A stretch of DNA of 64,000 nt from Geminicoccaceae bacterium (GTDB lineage Bacteria > Pseudomonadota > Alphaproteobacteria > Geminicoccales > Geminicoccaceae): NCBI GenBank assembly GCA_028285265.1, contig JANQPX010000033.1:176809-240808 (forward strand), given 5' to 3'. Shown one piece after another: positions 45,411-54,769 of this stretch; position 1 is the first letter of the stretch, and every line of letters starts with the position of its first letter. The notes under the pieces were generated by a model, which did not search any database, was not told the origin of the DNA, and saw only the letters and a program-made list of their open reading frames with translations. The translations under genes were made by a program, and so were the position numbers.

Positions 45411-45902
45411 ATGCAAATAAGACATGAAAGGCCCAGCGATCACGAGACTATCTTCGACCTCACCAAAGCGGCATTTGAGCCAATGTCGTTTAGCGATGGT
45501 ACCGAAGCACAATGTGTGAGCCGTCTGCGTGAGGATGGCGATCTCACGATATCTTTGGTGGCAACCGAAGACGACGAAGTTATTGGCCATATAGCGTTCT
45601 CGCCAGCATCTATTGACGGTGTTTCGGACGGCTGGTTCGGCTTGGGGCCCGTTTCCGTGTGGCCTAGTCGGCAAGGCGAAGGCATAGGCGGCAACTTGAT
45701 TCGACGTGGCCTCGACGAACTGAGAGCGATCAATGCAAAGGGCTGTGTGTTGATTGGCAACCCCCTCCTCTACCAGCGATTCGGTTTTGTATCAGATGGA
45801 TGTCTCGTCTATCGCGACCTGCCAACCGAATACGTTCAGTGGGCCTCATTTGGAAAATACAAACCATCGGGGATACTGAGATTCAGCAACGGGCTGGAGT
45901 GA
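45411..45902 (+). CDS. GNAT family N-acetyltransferase
   Basis: 163-residue GNAT protein. Beta strands 1-3 include MQIRHERPSDHETIFDLT and VIGHIAFSPASI. The acetyl-CoA loop is VSVWPSRQGEGIGGNLIRRGL (Q/RxxGxG/A pattern as RQGEGIGG). Relatives are predicted acetyltransferases of the YhbS type with substrates unknown. I start at 45411; 22 upstream in-frame residues are hydrophobic and do not fit the family. Confidence 0.88.
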   Translation: MQIRHERPSDHETIFDLTKAAFEPMSFSDGTEAQCVSRLREDGDLTISLVATEDDEVIGHIAFSPASIDGVSDGWFGLGPVSVWPSRQGEGIGGNLIRRGLDELRAINAKGCVLIGNPLLYQRFGFVSDGCLVYRDLPTEYVQWASFGKYKPSGILRFSNGLE

Positions 45903-46123
45903 CGCCTCGGGTTCACAATGAACCTCAGGCGACTGCCATTGAATAACGACATTCGGGCTAGTTTCAACCGAAAGTCCTTTCTCGGTTCGCTGCCTGGAAA
46001 AGACCCACGCAATATTGACCTTTCCGGCTGGGCTGCGACCGAAAAGGATGTCAGGCAGGCGTCAATGCGATCCCGCTTTGTCTCACAAAAAAAGGTGGTC
46101 TGAAGTTACCAAGATGTTGCGGC
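45903..46123. other. Intergenic region, GNAT / transporter ATPase (convergent)
   Basis: Short convergent gap with repeated TTTCNACCGAAAG-like pieces but no clear terminator. Nothing further supported. Confidence 0.3.
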
Positions 46124-46897
46124 CTAACGCTCAGCGCTCGATTTGGCGAAGGTCAAAATTGGATGATCGAGTTCTCTTACAAGAGTATGGCGGACCGTAA
46201 CCTCAAAAACCGGCTCAACCACCTCAGGCACCAAGACCTCCTTAGGTGTTCCGAACGCAACCAACTTACCAACGTTCAGCACCGCCACTTGATCACAGGC
46301 AAAGGCGTGATTCAGCTCATGGAGCGCCAACACTATAGTGGACCTTTGCTGGACGACCCAGTCGATGATGGCGATTTGATGACGAATATCCAAATGATTG
46401 GTGGGTTCATCCAGAAGGAAAACCTGCGGCGTTTGAGCGAGAACGCGAGCTATATGCACCCTTTGTTTCTCGCCACCGGACAGCGTGTTGAATGGATTCG
46501 AGCGATAGCTGGCGATTGCCATTTCGTGCATGGCCTTGTCGACGATGCGATCATCCTCTTCGCCGAAGGGCGATGCAAAGGAAAGCCAAGGTGTACGCCC
46601 CAGTTTCACGGCATCATGCACGGCGATTGCGTCTGTGGTGCTGGCTTCTTGCGATACAAACCCCATCCGCTGAGCGAGTTTTCGAGGAGAAAGGCTGTCG
46701 ACCGTATCGCCGCCAATTGACACTTGCCCATGATCGGGGCGCAGAAGCCCTGCCATTACCCTGAGCAACGTCGACTTTCCCGAGCCGTTGGGGCCGATCA
46801 GCGCTAAGGACTGGCCGGACGAAAGACTGAGCGAGATATCGCTCAGGATCGGTTTGCCTTGGATGGATTTCGAAACGGAATCAACCTGAATGCGCAC
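46124..46897 (-). CDS. FecE-type ABC transporter ATPase (probable zinc/metal-chelate uptake)
   Basis: 257-residue ATPase of the iron-siderophore/cobalamin group. Walker A is GPNGSGKST, Q-loop GFVSQEAS, signature TLSGGEKQRVHIARVLAQ, and Walker B VFLLDEPTNHLD. I start at GTG 46897 with GGAG five bases before; it overlaps the permease end. It works with the permease at 46881 and the binding protein at 47933. Operon control by the Zur-like site at 49012 points to zinc or a zincophore (inference), though the family most often carries ferric chelates. Confidence 0.93.
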   Translation of the reverse strand: MRIQVDSVSKSIQGKPILSDISLSLSSGQSLALIGPNGSGKSTLLRVMAGLLRPDHGQVSIGGDTVDSLSPRKLAQRMGFVSQEASTTDAIAVHDAVKLGRTPWLSFASPFGEEDDRIVDKAMHEMAIASYRSNPFNTLSGGEKQRVHIARVLAQTPQVFLLDEPTNHLDIRHQIAIIDWVVQQRSTIVLALHELNHAFACDQVAVLNVGKLVAFGTPKEVLVPEVVEPVFEVTVRHTLVRELDHPILTFAKSSAER

Positions 46898-47936
46898 GTG
46901 AGCTCCGAACCAAAATGATGGCAAAAGCCGGTGCGCCAACCAGAGCGGTCACCACCCCGATGGGGAGCGTTTGGCCTGGTATGAGAATGCGTGCGACAAT
47001 GTCGGCGAGGATCAAGAACACGCCCCCGGCCAAAGCCGTCGCAGGGATCAAAAGAAAGTGACGCACGCCAACGAGGAACCGCATCGCGTGGGGCACGACA
47101 AGACCGACAAAGCCTATGGCCCCCGAGAGAGAGACCATCACGGCCGTCAGGAGGGCCGCTGTGCCAATGAGTATCGTCATGACCAACCCGGTGCGAATCC
47201 CCATCGACTGCGCGGCTTCACGGCCAAAGGTCATAGCATCGAGTGCGCGAAAATGGGCAAAGATGACACCAGCGCCGACCATTGCTATGGGAACCGCCAG
47301 ATAGACGTCCGGCCATCTGCTGCCAGATAGATTGCCCATCATCCAGAACATGATGCCGCGTGCCTGATTGGCGTCTGCGGACTTTGCGATGATCAGCGCC
47401 GTCAAGGCATGAAAGAGCTGCGCTCCGGCGACGCCGGCCAGCAAAAGCGCCAGGCTTGATGTTGCGCCCGGACTGTTACCACTTGCCAGACGAGCGAGCC
47501 AGGCGACAAAGCCAAAGGCCAATAGAGCGCCGATAAAGGCGCCACCTGACAGCGTCAGAGCGCCAGCACCAAGCCCGAGGATCGCAACAGCGACCGCGCC
47601 GGTTGAGGCACCGGCCGACAGGCCCAGGATGTACGGATCAGCCAAGGGGTTTCGCAAAAGTGCTTGCAAAATGATGCCGCTCAGAGCGAGCGACGTCCCA
47701 CAGGCCATCGCCAAGATCGCTCGTGGAAGGCGGTAGCTCCAGAGGATACCGTGATCGATTGGATTGACTTCTGGCGCTGGATATCCCGCCTCCAATTTCA
47801 GGACGTTCCAGATTGTGCTAAAGGGGATAGACGTTTCACCGATAACTAGAGCCGAGCCGACGGCCGCGATCAAGATTGCTGCGCCACCGATAATCGAAAC
47901 GGCGGGAGTGAACCCGCCGAACCGAGTTCTTGTCAC
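46881..47936 (-). CDS. FecCD-type ABC transporter permease
   Basis: 351-residue permease with about ten membrane helices. FecCD features are WSYRLPRAILAMACGTSLALSG, GIILQALLRNPLADPYILGLSAGAS, and the cytoplasmic SGAIGFVGLVVPHAMRFLVG near residue 275. The start overlaps the binding-protein stop as ATGA. One permease gene implies a homodimeric channel. Confidence 0.94.
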   Translation of the reverse strand: MTRTRFGGFTPAVSIIGGAAILIAAVGSALVIGETSIPFSTIWNVLKLEAGYPAPEVNPIDHGILWSYRLPRAILAMACGTSLALSGIILQALLRNPLADPYILGLSAGASTGAVAVAILGLGAGALTLSGGAFIGALLAFGFVAWLARLASGNSPGATSSLALLLAGVAGAQLFHALTALIIAKSADANQARGIMFWMMGNLSGSRWPDVYLAVPIAMVGAGVIFAHFRALDAMTFGREAAQSMGIRTGLVMTILIGTAALLTAVMVSLSGAIGFVGLVVPHAMRFLVGVRHFLLIPATALAGGVFLILADIVARILIPGQTLPIGVVTALVGAPAFAIILVRSSRAHSG

Positions 47937-48937
47937 TGTGACGCGGCCTGCTTCTCCATAGCATCAGCCATCAGTTCCAGTCCCGAAACTGTGCGGATCG
48001 TGGCGTCCATCGCGTGGGCATCTAGAATGATGATCCGACCTTCTTTAACGGCTTCCATTTGACTGGCGACGGGATCCGACTTCAAGAATTCCATTTTGGC
48101 CTCGATTGAGTCCGCCGGAAACTTCCGCCGCTGCAAATCGGCCAAAACGATGTAGGTGGGATTGGCCTTTGCGAGGCTTTCCCAGCCAACGGTTGGCCAT
48201 TCCTCGCTCGAGGACACAACATTCTCGATGCCGAGCTGGGTCATGATGTAGGCTGGTGCTCCTTTGGCACCCGCGACATAGGGGTCGGCGTCCAAATCGG
48301 AACTGGAGAACCAGAACATCGCAGAGGTACCCTCGAGGTTCAGAGATTTCGCGCGCTCAATAGCTGCGGTCTCTCGTGCCTGGAGCTCGGCGACCGCAGC
48401 TTCACCCGCATCAGGCACACCAAATATTTGCGCGAGTTCGATGAGGCCCCGATGAATGATGTCAGTCGACATCAGGTTCTCGCGCGTCCCATCAACACCA
48501 ACGGAGTTGTCTTTACCAACGCAATCTGCAGGCCAAACATAGGTGGGAACGCTAAGATCGTGAAATTGCTCGCGCGTACCGACGGCGCCCTTCGGACCCA
48601 CATACCATTCATATTGCGTCGCAACGAGACCAGGACGCTTGTTCACGACGGCTTCAAAGCTTGGCGTATTGTCGGCGAGCCGTTCGATTTTCGCGTTGGC
48701 CTCCGCGAACTCCGGTAGAACATCAGTGAACCAGACGGCTGTTCCGCTGACCTTGTCGGCAAGCCCAAGCAGATACATCGCTTCAGTGGTGGCTTGCCCG
48801 ATGCTGACGACGCTGCCTGGTGCACCTTCGAATGTCACGTCGTGCCCGCAGTTCTCAAGGGTGACGGGATAGTCCTGCGCAACGGCGCCGCTTGCGGTGA
48901 TTGCAGCAAAAGCCAGTCCAAAAGGAAGGTATTTCAT
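47933..48937 (-). CDS. FecB-type metal/chelate substrate-binding protein
   Basis: 334-residue periplasmic binding protein (Peripla_BP_2, long linker helix). A signal peptide ends near SGAVAQD. VSIGQATTEAMYLLGLADKVSG is the typical N-lobe start. There is no lipobox Cys. The first gene of the leftward operon, with a Zur-like palindrome 75 bases upstream of the start. Ligand is unknown; a zinc complex is favoured by context. Confidence 0.92.
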   Translation of the reverse strand: MKYLPFGLAFAAITASGAVAQDYPVTLENCGHDVTFEGAPGSVVSIGQATTEAMYLLGLADKVSGTAVWFTDVLPEFAEANAKIERLADNTPSFEAVVNKRPGLVATQYEWYVGPKGAVGTREQFHDLSVPTYVWPADCVGKDNSVGVDGTRENLMSTDIIHRGLIELAQIFGVPDAGEAAVAELQARETAAIERAKSLNLEGTSAMFWFSSSDLDADPYVAGAKGAPAYIMTQLGIENVVSSSEEWPTVGWESLAKANPTYIVLADLQRRKFPADSIEAKMEFLKSDPVASQMEAVKEGRIIILDAHAMDATIRTVSGLELMADAMEKQAASQ

Positions 48938-49011
48938 CGTTTGGGTTCCGCTTCAGTGAGTTTCCTGTGGTTTGGTCGGGTCGGGCACAAGAGCGAGCCA
49001 ATCCTTCTTAA

Positions 49012-49029
49012 GAGATGTTATAACATCAC
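49012..49029. promoter_or_regulatory. Zur-like operator upstream of the FecBCD-type operon
   Basis: GAGATGTTATAACATCAC, with the same perfect core ATGTTATAACAT as at 43980-43991. It is about 75 bases before the binding-protein start, in a typical repressor position. Confidence 0.72.
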
Positions 49030-49436
49030 GTTTTTGTCCACACTGAATTGGCCCAATCTGGTTGATACCAAGGAACGATGTCCAAGCCGGATTTCGCCCA
49101 TGCACTTGCAGTATTCTCCTGCTAAACATGCAACGATAGAATCGACGGCACAGGTCCCTGCAAGGCACGGCCGATACTCTGACCATAACTGTTGGGTTCG
49201 AATGCGACTTGTTTTAGCTACGGAATGTCTTGCTCGTCAGAAAAGAATGGCGACACCGAATGTGGTCGGCTTCACGCATGCCTTGGTGCGCAAGTTGAGA
49301 CACAAATTAGCCGAAACGGACTCCCGATCTTTAAGCCAATTCGGGTCACGATCCGCCGGAAGGTCCTTCTATGTGATCGGGGATACTAAGCTATTCCCCT
49401 ACCAAAAGGCTCTCCGTTAAGACAAGGTCACTGCGC
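49030..49436. other. Intergenic region between metal transporter and GNAT gene
   Basis: About 400 bases. The stretch from about 49190 to 49400 reads as short frames only. I see no supported gene. Confidence 0.4.
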
Positions 49437-49916
49437 TTGTTGCAACGCCGTCCCGCCACTGAGGAAGACAAAGCCTTCCTGAAGAAGCTCAACAGGGATG
49501 TCTACGAATCTGTCGTCATTGAGCAATTCGGTGCTTGGGACGATGCCTTCCAAGATGAACACTTCGAACGAAAATGGGCTGTTCAAGAGTATCAGATCGT
49601 CGAACATGACGGCTTGCGAGTCGGTGCAATTTGGATCTCCAAGGAGATCGACCATCTTTGGCTGCGAGAGCTACAGATCTCGCCTTGCCATCAAAATCAA
49701 GGCCTTGGAACGAAACTCCTCACAACGACGATCGATGAGGCAGCAAGATCTAGCTTGCCTCTTCAACTTCGGGTGCTTATCGCAAACCGCGCAAAGGCCC
49801 TCTACGAACGCCTCGGCTTCAGCGTAATTGGCATGCATGAGAATACCCACTATTGGATGCAGCACCGCAGTTCGCCGCGACGCTCGAAAGGCGGGAAAGA
49901 TCAAAAGTGTGAATAA
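49437..49916 (+). CDS. GNAT family N-acetyltransferase
   Basis: 159-residue GNAT protein. LQRRPATEEDKAFLKKL begins the fold, LWLRELQISPCHQNQGLGTKLL contains the acetyl-CoA loop (QNQGLGTK), and NRAKALYERLGFSVIG is the C-terminal hallmark. It starts with TTG at 49437 or 49440, with AAGG upstream. Unrelated closely to the GNAT at 45411. Substrate is unknown. Confidence 0.87.
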   Translation: MLQRRPATEEDKAFLKKLNRDVYESVVIEQFGAWDDAFQDEHFERKWAVQEYQIVEHDGLRVGAIWISKEIDHLWLRELQISPCHQNQGLGTKLLTTTIDEAARSSLPLQLRVLIANRAKALYERLGFSVIGMHENTHYWMQHRSSPRRSKGGKDQKCE

Positions 49917-50113
49917 GAGCAGGTGCATCTAGCGTCGGCTTCAGGCTGCAAATCATCCTGATTTACTGTAGGCTGGAAAAGTTCTGAGGGCCTATCAAAG
50001 ACCACAGCCGAGATCGACCGTCACTGATCTGGCTAGCGCGAAAAGCGATCCCTAATGGAGGCTAGGCAATCCATGCTCAGCCAGCTTGTTGTCGATTTGA
50101 GAATGGACGTCGG

Positions 50114-50410
50114 TCATGTTGAAGCTTTCACTGCTAGAATACTCTCATGAGGGAAATCAACAGCATACCATGTTGAGCATTCAATGGGCCCGGGATTTGA
50201 GTACTCCGCAATCATGAAATGAAACGACAGCTTCCCAGTTAGGGACAGGTCGCTAAGGCCCTGCTTCATGGCATTTGTCTTCTGAACTTCGGGCTCACTT
50301 GTGGATCGAGATACCGCTAAATTCGAACCAGGCCCGGTGCCACGAAGCGATTGGAGGAACTCTCGCACGGGCGGCGTTCGTCGACGGTTGGGGATTGGCT
50401 TAAGGGACAT
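50114..50410 (-). CDS. Hypothetical protein, 98 residues
   Basis: Not recognised. ATG 50410 is preceded by GGGAG at good spacing. The N-terminus is basic and Pro-rich (MSLKPIPNRRRTPPVREFL), with no signal peptide or membrane helix. It lies alone between two regulatory blocks and may be a real small protein or a remnant. Confidence 0.4.
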   Translation of the reverse strand: MSLKPIPNRRRTPPVREFLQSLRGTGPGSNLAVSRSTSEPEVQKTNAMKQGLSDLSLTGKLSFHFMIAEYSNPGPIECSTWYAVDFPHESILAVKAST

Positions 50411-50657
50411 ATCAACTCCCAAAGATCGAAGAGCGTCATGAGATCGATGGGAGAGCTAGTCCTTAGACCATTTCACGACTCCTCCACTTTCGGAGCGAAA
50501 TTTGACAGAAGCTTGCTTTCTGCAATGTGCCGGTCATCGACGAAGAGAAGTCATCCCTGGTTAGGATCGGCAGGTAGATACATCGGAATGGCGCTAGCGA
50601 TTTCAGAAAGCGTTATCAATCGCGCCATCACCGCAACCGACCGTTGATCTGATGGTT

Positions 50658-51305
50658 TCACCGGTTGCTTTGCACTAAACCGCTCTCGATGACATAGCGC
50701 GTCAAGCCCGCTGTGGTGCCGATGCCAAGCTTACGCTTCAGGTTCTTCCGGTGGGTCTCGACCGTGCGCACGGAAATGTCGAGTTCGCGCGCGACCTCTT
50801 TGTTGCTCTTGCCGTCGGCGAGAAGCAGGAGAATGGTCTGTTCCCGGGTGGTCAGCGCGTTGCTGCCGACAGGGTCCGACTGCAGGTTCATCAGGAGTTC
50901 AGAGACGCCGGCGCTGAAATAGGTGCCACCATGATGGATCGCGACGATGGCGTTCACGATTTCCCGGGTCGACACGTCTTTCAGGACATAACCGCGCGCA
51001 CCGTGCAGGAGGGCGGTCGATACATACTCCTTGTTGTCATGCATGCTGAGGATCAGGAGCTTGATCTCCGGCATCTGCTCCTTAAAAAGTTCTGTCGCAT
51101 CCAGGCCGTTCAGCTCTGGCATGTTGATGTCGAGAACAACGATGTCCGGTTGATGCTCGCGCGCCAGGGCAAGCGCATCCTTGCCGTTGGTCGCGGTGGC
51201 GACGACGTCGATATGGGCAAAGGCTTCGAGGCAGGCGCGAAATCCCTCCATGACCAAGGGATGGTCGTCGGCGAGCAGGATGCGGATGCGTTCCCGATCG
51301 ATCAT
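50658..51305 (-). CDS. NarL/LuxR-type response regulator
   Basis: 215-residue two-domain regulator. The receiver domain has the acidic pair D13-D14 and phosphorylation site D59 in VVLDINMP, with the Lys in YVLKDVS. The C-terminal LuxR HTH reads LTTREQTILLLLADGKSNKEVARELDISVRTVETH. Start overlaps the kinase stop (ATGA), so it pairs with the upstream histidine kinase. Divergence from the TRAP genes indicates control of that transporter (inference). Confidence 0.94.
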   Translation of the reverse strand: MIDRERIRILLADDHPLVMEGFRACLEAFAHIDVVATATNGKDALALAREHQPDIVVLDINMPELNGLDATELFKEQMPEIKLLILSMHDNKEYVSTALLHGARGYVLKDVSTREIVNAIVAIHHGGTYFSAGVSELLMNLQSDPVGSNALTTREQTILLLLADGKSNKEVARELDISVRTVETHRKNLKRKLGIGTTAGLTRYVIESGLVQSNR

Positions 51306-52738
51306 GCCGCTTGATCCGCAGGTGCGATGCCGGTGGACCTGGTGTCCTCCTTCGGACTCTGGAGGACGCTGTGTGGCAACTTCGCCTCGATGACCGTGCC
51401 GGCTGGCGAGGACTCGATTATCAAGGCGCCATTCAGCCGCTCAAGGCGCTCCTTCATGTTCTTGAGCCCGATGCCGAATTTAGCGGCGCCCCTGCTCAGT
51501 CGCTGCAGGTCGAAGCCCTGACCGTCATCAGCGATGCGCAGGGTGACGTCGTTCCGATTGCGCAACAGCCCGAGCTCCACCTTCGATGCACCGGCATGGC
51601 GTTCCACATTGGTGAGCGACTCTTGGGCGATACGGTAAAGCGCCGTCTTCACCTCATCGCGCAAAAGGTTTTTGAAGCCTGTGGTCCTGACCGCCACCTC
51701 GATGCCAGTGCGGCTGGAAAAGTCCTCGGCAAGGTTTTCCAGCGCCTTGGAGAGGCCGAGATCGTCCAGGATGCCGGGCCTGAGATCATGGGAGATTCGC
51801 CTGACCTCGCGGATGGCGAGGTTGAGATTGTCGTTCGCGCGGTCGATCGCCGCCGAGGCCGGGCTCAGGCGCTCGCCGATGGTCATGGTCGCCTGTTCGA
51901 GCGCGAATTTCACCGAGACCAGGATTTGGCTGATGCTGTCATGCAGCTCGCGCGCAACCCGGCCCCGCTCCTCCTCCTGCGTGGCGACAATCTTCTCAGT
52001 GAGCGCCTGCAGCTTGCCGTCGGCGAGGCGAGTCTCGTGGATATTGATCGCGATGCCGGCGCCGAAGACCACGACGACCGCGCCGAAAGCAATCAGCGAA
52101 ATCAGCCAGAACGTCTCCCTAATCTGGCTGTCGAACTCCTCCTTGGCGAGATTGACCTGGGTGATCACGTCGTCGATGTAGATGCCTGTGCCGAGCATCC
52201 AATTCCAGCGATCCAGGAACACGGCGTAGCCGATCTTATCAGTAACCTCGCCGGTGGAAGGCTGCTCCCAGGCATAGCGAACATAACCGCCGCCGGCGCG
52301 GCCTTCCTCGATCAAGCGCTGGATAACCTTCAGACCGTTTTCGTCCTCCAGCTCCCAATAGTTCTTGCCGACCCGCCAGGTCTGCTTCGGGTGCACCAGG
52401 TTATTGCCGCGCTCGTCATAGACGAAGAAGTAACCATCCGTGCCGTAGGTCAGCCGATCCAGCACCTGCTTCACCAGGCGCTGCGCTTCCGCTTCGTCCT
52501 CCGCCGATCGCGTTTCCTCGACGTTGTAGAGATGATCGATCGAGGTCAGTGCTAGCGCGACGTAATTCAAGAGCTCGGCCTGCTTGGCCTTGATCATCGT
52601 CTTTTCAAAGACGTCGATCTCGTGGCGCGCGAGCTTCGCTGACTGATAGGTCGCGATATAGGCCACCGCACCCAAGGCCAACACCAAGGGAATAATCGCC
52701 AGGAGAAGAACTTTCAGCCTGAGATTCATGGTCGCCAT
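51302..52738 (-). CDS. Cache-domain sensor histidine kinase (HisKA_3 type)
   Basis: 478-residue membrane kinase. The first helix is at about 7-27, and a periplasmic single Cache domain spans about 30-200, with GTDGYFFVYDERGNNLVHP and DRWNWMLGTGIYIDDV. The second helix is near 215-235. The phosphoacceptor is His in RVARELHDSISQ. HATPase motifs are ADDGQGFD and FGIGLKNMKERL. I start at 52738, which has AAGAAG upstream. Cache-type kinases next to TRAP or C4-dicarboxylate transporters usually sense the carried acid. Confidence 0.93.
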   Translation of the reverse strand: MATMNLRLKVLLLAIIPLVLALGAVAYIATYQSAKLARHEIDVFEKTMIKAKQAELLNYVALALTSIDHLYNVEETRSAEDEAEAQRLVKQVLDRLTYGTDGYFFVYDERGNNLVHPKQTWRVGKNYWELEDENGLKVIQRLIEEGRAGGGYVRYAWEQPSTGEVTDKIGYAVFLDRWNWMLGTGIYIDDVITQVNLAKEEFDSQIRETFWLISLIAFGAVVVVFGAGIAINIHETRLADGKLQALTEKIVATQEEERGRVARELHDSISQILVSVKFALEQATMTIGERLSPASAAIDRANDNLNLAIREVRRISHDLRPGILDDLGLSKALENLAEDFSSRTGIEVAVRTTGFKNLLRDEVKTALYRIAQESLTNVERHAGASKVELGLLRNRNDVTLRIADDGQGFDLQRLSRGAAKFGIGLKNMKERLERLNGALIIESSPAGTVIEAKLPHSVLQSPKEDTRSTGIAPADQAA

Positions 52739-52966
52739 GTACTTCTTAGTTGTCTCATCGTGCAATCCGCCCTGATCGGCCAATCATAGCACGCATCTAC
52801 CAAGATATTCTTTCAGTATGATTGGGTAGATGCGTGCGTAGTCTTACGCATCACCGATACCAAATCACCGCCTAGTCTACCCAGTCCTGCGAATTTACCA
52901 AAGCATCACCGGCTCGGCAGCATATCCCGATCACGGATCAACGCTTCGTCACATCGGGAGGTATCG

Positions 52967-54088
52967 ATGCAGAGACGCCAATTCTTACGCAAGAGCGGTA
53001 GTATCGGGACAGCAACAGCGGCTGGAGCGGCCGCGACTGCAGGGGCGATCGCCCTTGGAACGCCGGCGATTGCCCAGGAGACCGTGGAGTGGACCGCGGT
53101 TTCCGCCTTCGGCAAGGCGGGCCTTCTCGGCCAGGCGCTCGAAGAGTTCGCAGCTTATGTCGAGGCCGCTTCTGAGGGCCAGATGGTCATTCAGGTCTAC
53201 CATGCAGGCGAGCTCGTGAAGCCGTTCGAGGCACTCGATGCGGTTCAGACCGGCACCGCGCAGATGGGTTTCGGCGCGCCGTATTACTGGGCCGGCAAGT
53301 CCGATTCGATCTCGTTCGTCGCCGCCATGCCCTATGGCCTGACCGCGCAGGAACAGAATGCCTGGCTGTACTATGGTGACGGCATCGCCATGGCGGATAA
53401 GCATGCCTACAACCCGCTCGGTCTGAAATTCCTGCCGCTCGGCAATACCGGCAACCAGATGGGCGGCTGGTACGCCAAGGAGATCAACACGGTCGACGAT
53501 CTGAACGGCCTCAAATTCCGCATGCCCGGCATCGGGGGTGAGATCCTGAAAACCTTCGGCGTGAACGTCGTACTGCTGCCGGGTTCCGAGGTGCTGCCGG
53601 CGCTAACCTCGGGTGCGATCGACGGTACCGAGTGGATTGGCCCCGCCGCTGACCTCGGCAAGGGCCTCTTTAAGGTCGTCGATAATTACTATTATCCCGG
53701 CTGGCATGAGCCCGCGACTGTGCTCGACGGATTCTTTGATATTCAGGCCTGGACGGATCTTCCGGATAATCTGAAGGAGATCGTCACCCGCGGTGCTGCT
53801 GCTACCAACCTCGCCATCCTGTCGAAGTTCCAGGCGGTTAACAACGAGGCCATGGCCAAGCTCCTGGACGAGCACAACGTGCAGCTCCGCCAGTATTCCG
53901 ATGAGCTGATCGAGGCGATCGGCATGCGCGCGACCGAGGTCATCCCCGAACTTGCATCGAAGGCCGCGGACGCAAAGGCGCTCTTCAATCACCTGATCAG
54001 CTTCAGGGACGGCATGGTCAACTGGTCGGCGCTCTCTGAAGGCGCCTTCATGCAGGCGCGGGTCGCCGCCGCTTTCAAGACGGTCTGA
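52967..54088 (+). CDS. dctP: TRAP transporter substrate-binding protein (DctP family, TakP-like)
   Basis: 373-residue periplasmic binding protein. A Tat signal RRQFLRKSG starts at residue 3, ending near AIAQE. DctP motifs: VYHAGELVKPFEALDAVQTG, LKFRMPGIGGEILKTFGVNVVLLPGSEVLPAL, here identifying residues ~175-207, and GAIDGTEWIGP with a carboxylate-contacting region. The layout matches the TakP/mannitol-chloroaromatic subgroup that binds 2-oxoacids or similar acids. The start has CGGGAGG upstream. It is followed by a hairpin and by dctQ/dctM. Confidence 0.93.
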   Translation: MQRRQFLRKSGSIGTATAAGAAATAGAIALGTPAIAQETVEWTAVSAFGKAGLLGQALEEFAAYVEAASEGQMVIQVYHAGELVKPFEALDAVQTGTAQMGFGAPYYWAGKSDSISFVAAMPYGLTAQEQNAWLYYGDGIAMADKHAYNPLGLKFLPLGNTGNQMGGWYAKEINTVDDLNGLKFRMPGIGGEILKTFGVNVVLLPGSEVLPALTSGAIDGTEWIGPAADLGKGLFKVVDNYYYPGWHEPATVLDGFFDIQAWTDLPDNLKEIVTRGAAATNLAILSKFQAVNNEAMAKLLDEHNVQLRQYSDELIEAIGMRATEVIPELASKAADAKALFNHLISFRDGMVNWSALSEGAFMQARVAAAFKTV

Positions 54089-54162
54089 CTTCTTTCCTAG
54101 CTGGGTTTGAGGCGCCTGGTCTTGTGCACTAGAGGAACGGCGTCCGTCGTCGTTCACCAAAG

Positions 54163-54195
54163 GGAGCGGCTCATACACTCATTGTGAGCCGCTCC
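54163..54195 (+). terminator. Hairpin between dctP and dctQ
   Basis: An 11-pair stem GGAGCGGCTCA/TGAGCCGCTCC with an 11-base loop. No U-run follows; partial termination or message stabilisation favouring the binding protein is likely. Confidence 0.6.
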
Positions 54196-54232
54196 TGACC
54201 AATAAGAAACGCCGGTTTCAGGGAGCGCTTCG

Positions 54233-54769
54233 ATGCTTTTCCTTGTACGACAGCTCGAACGGATCAACGAGATGCTCGGCCAGATCACGGCTGTCCTGGC
54301 GATCCTCCTGGTCCTGAACGTGTTCCTGGTTGTCGTCCTTCGCTATGCCTTCGGCTATGGCGAGATCTGGATGCAGGAACTCTATGTTTGGATCCATGCC
54401 GCCATCTTTCTCGCCGGCGCCGGCTACACCCTTCGCCATGACGGCCATGTGCGTATCGATCTCTTCTATGCTTCGGCGCGGGCCCGTTACCGAGCCTGGG
54501 TCAACATTCTGGGCTGCCTCTTTCTAGGGCTGCCTTTGGTCTACGTGCTCGGCACCAGGGCCTGGCCGATGGTCGTCCGTTCCTGGCAGACGCTGGAAAA
54601 ATCCGCTGAAGCCGGCGGCATGCCAGCACTTTACATCTTTAAGTCCCTAATCATCGTCTTCGCTGTATGCCTCGGCATCCAGCTAGTCGCGCTTCTGGTT
54701 CGCTCCGTCATGACGCTTGTCTGCGAGACGGACATTGGACACCGCACCGGCGAAGGAGAGGCGTCATGA
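54233..54769 (+). CDS. dctQ: TRAP transporter small permease (DctQ family)
   Basis: 178-residue membrane protein with four helices. The characteristic GEIWMQELYVWIHAAIFLAGAGYTLRHDGHVRIDLFY region covers residues ~42-78. It forms the transporter's small membrane subunit, and its stop overlaps DctM as ATGA. Confidence 0.93.
   Translation: MLFLVRQLERINEMLGQITAVLAILLVLNVFLVVVLRYAFGYGEIWMQELYVWIHAAIFLAGAGYTLRHDGHVRIDLFYASARARYRAWVNILGCLFLGLPLVYVLGTRAWPMVVRSWQTLEKSAEAGGMPALYIFKSLIIVFAVCLGIQLVALLVRSVMTLVCETDIGHRTGEGEAS

Noticed and set aside
44000..46120. CRISPR array or integron-like repeats in the low-density region
   Set aside because: No regularly spaced repeats are present; only short, irregular inverted pieces.
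49190..49215. tRNA-like GGTTCGAAT stretch
   Set aside because: No matching acceptor, D or anticodon arms can be folded around it.
51311..52555. Long plus-strand open frame of 414 codons
   Set aside because: Antisense shadow of the histidine kinase; composition is Arg/Gly/Asp-rich and without motifs.
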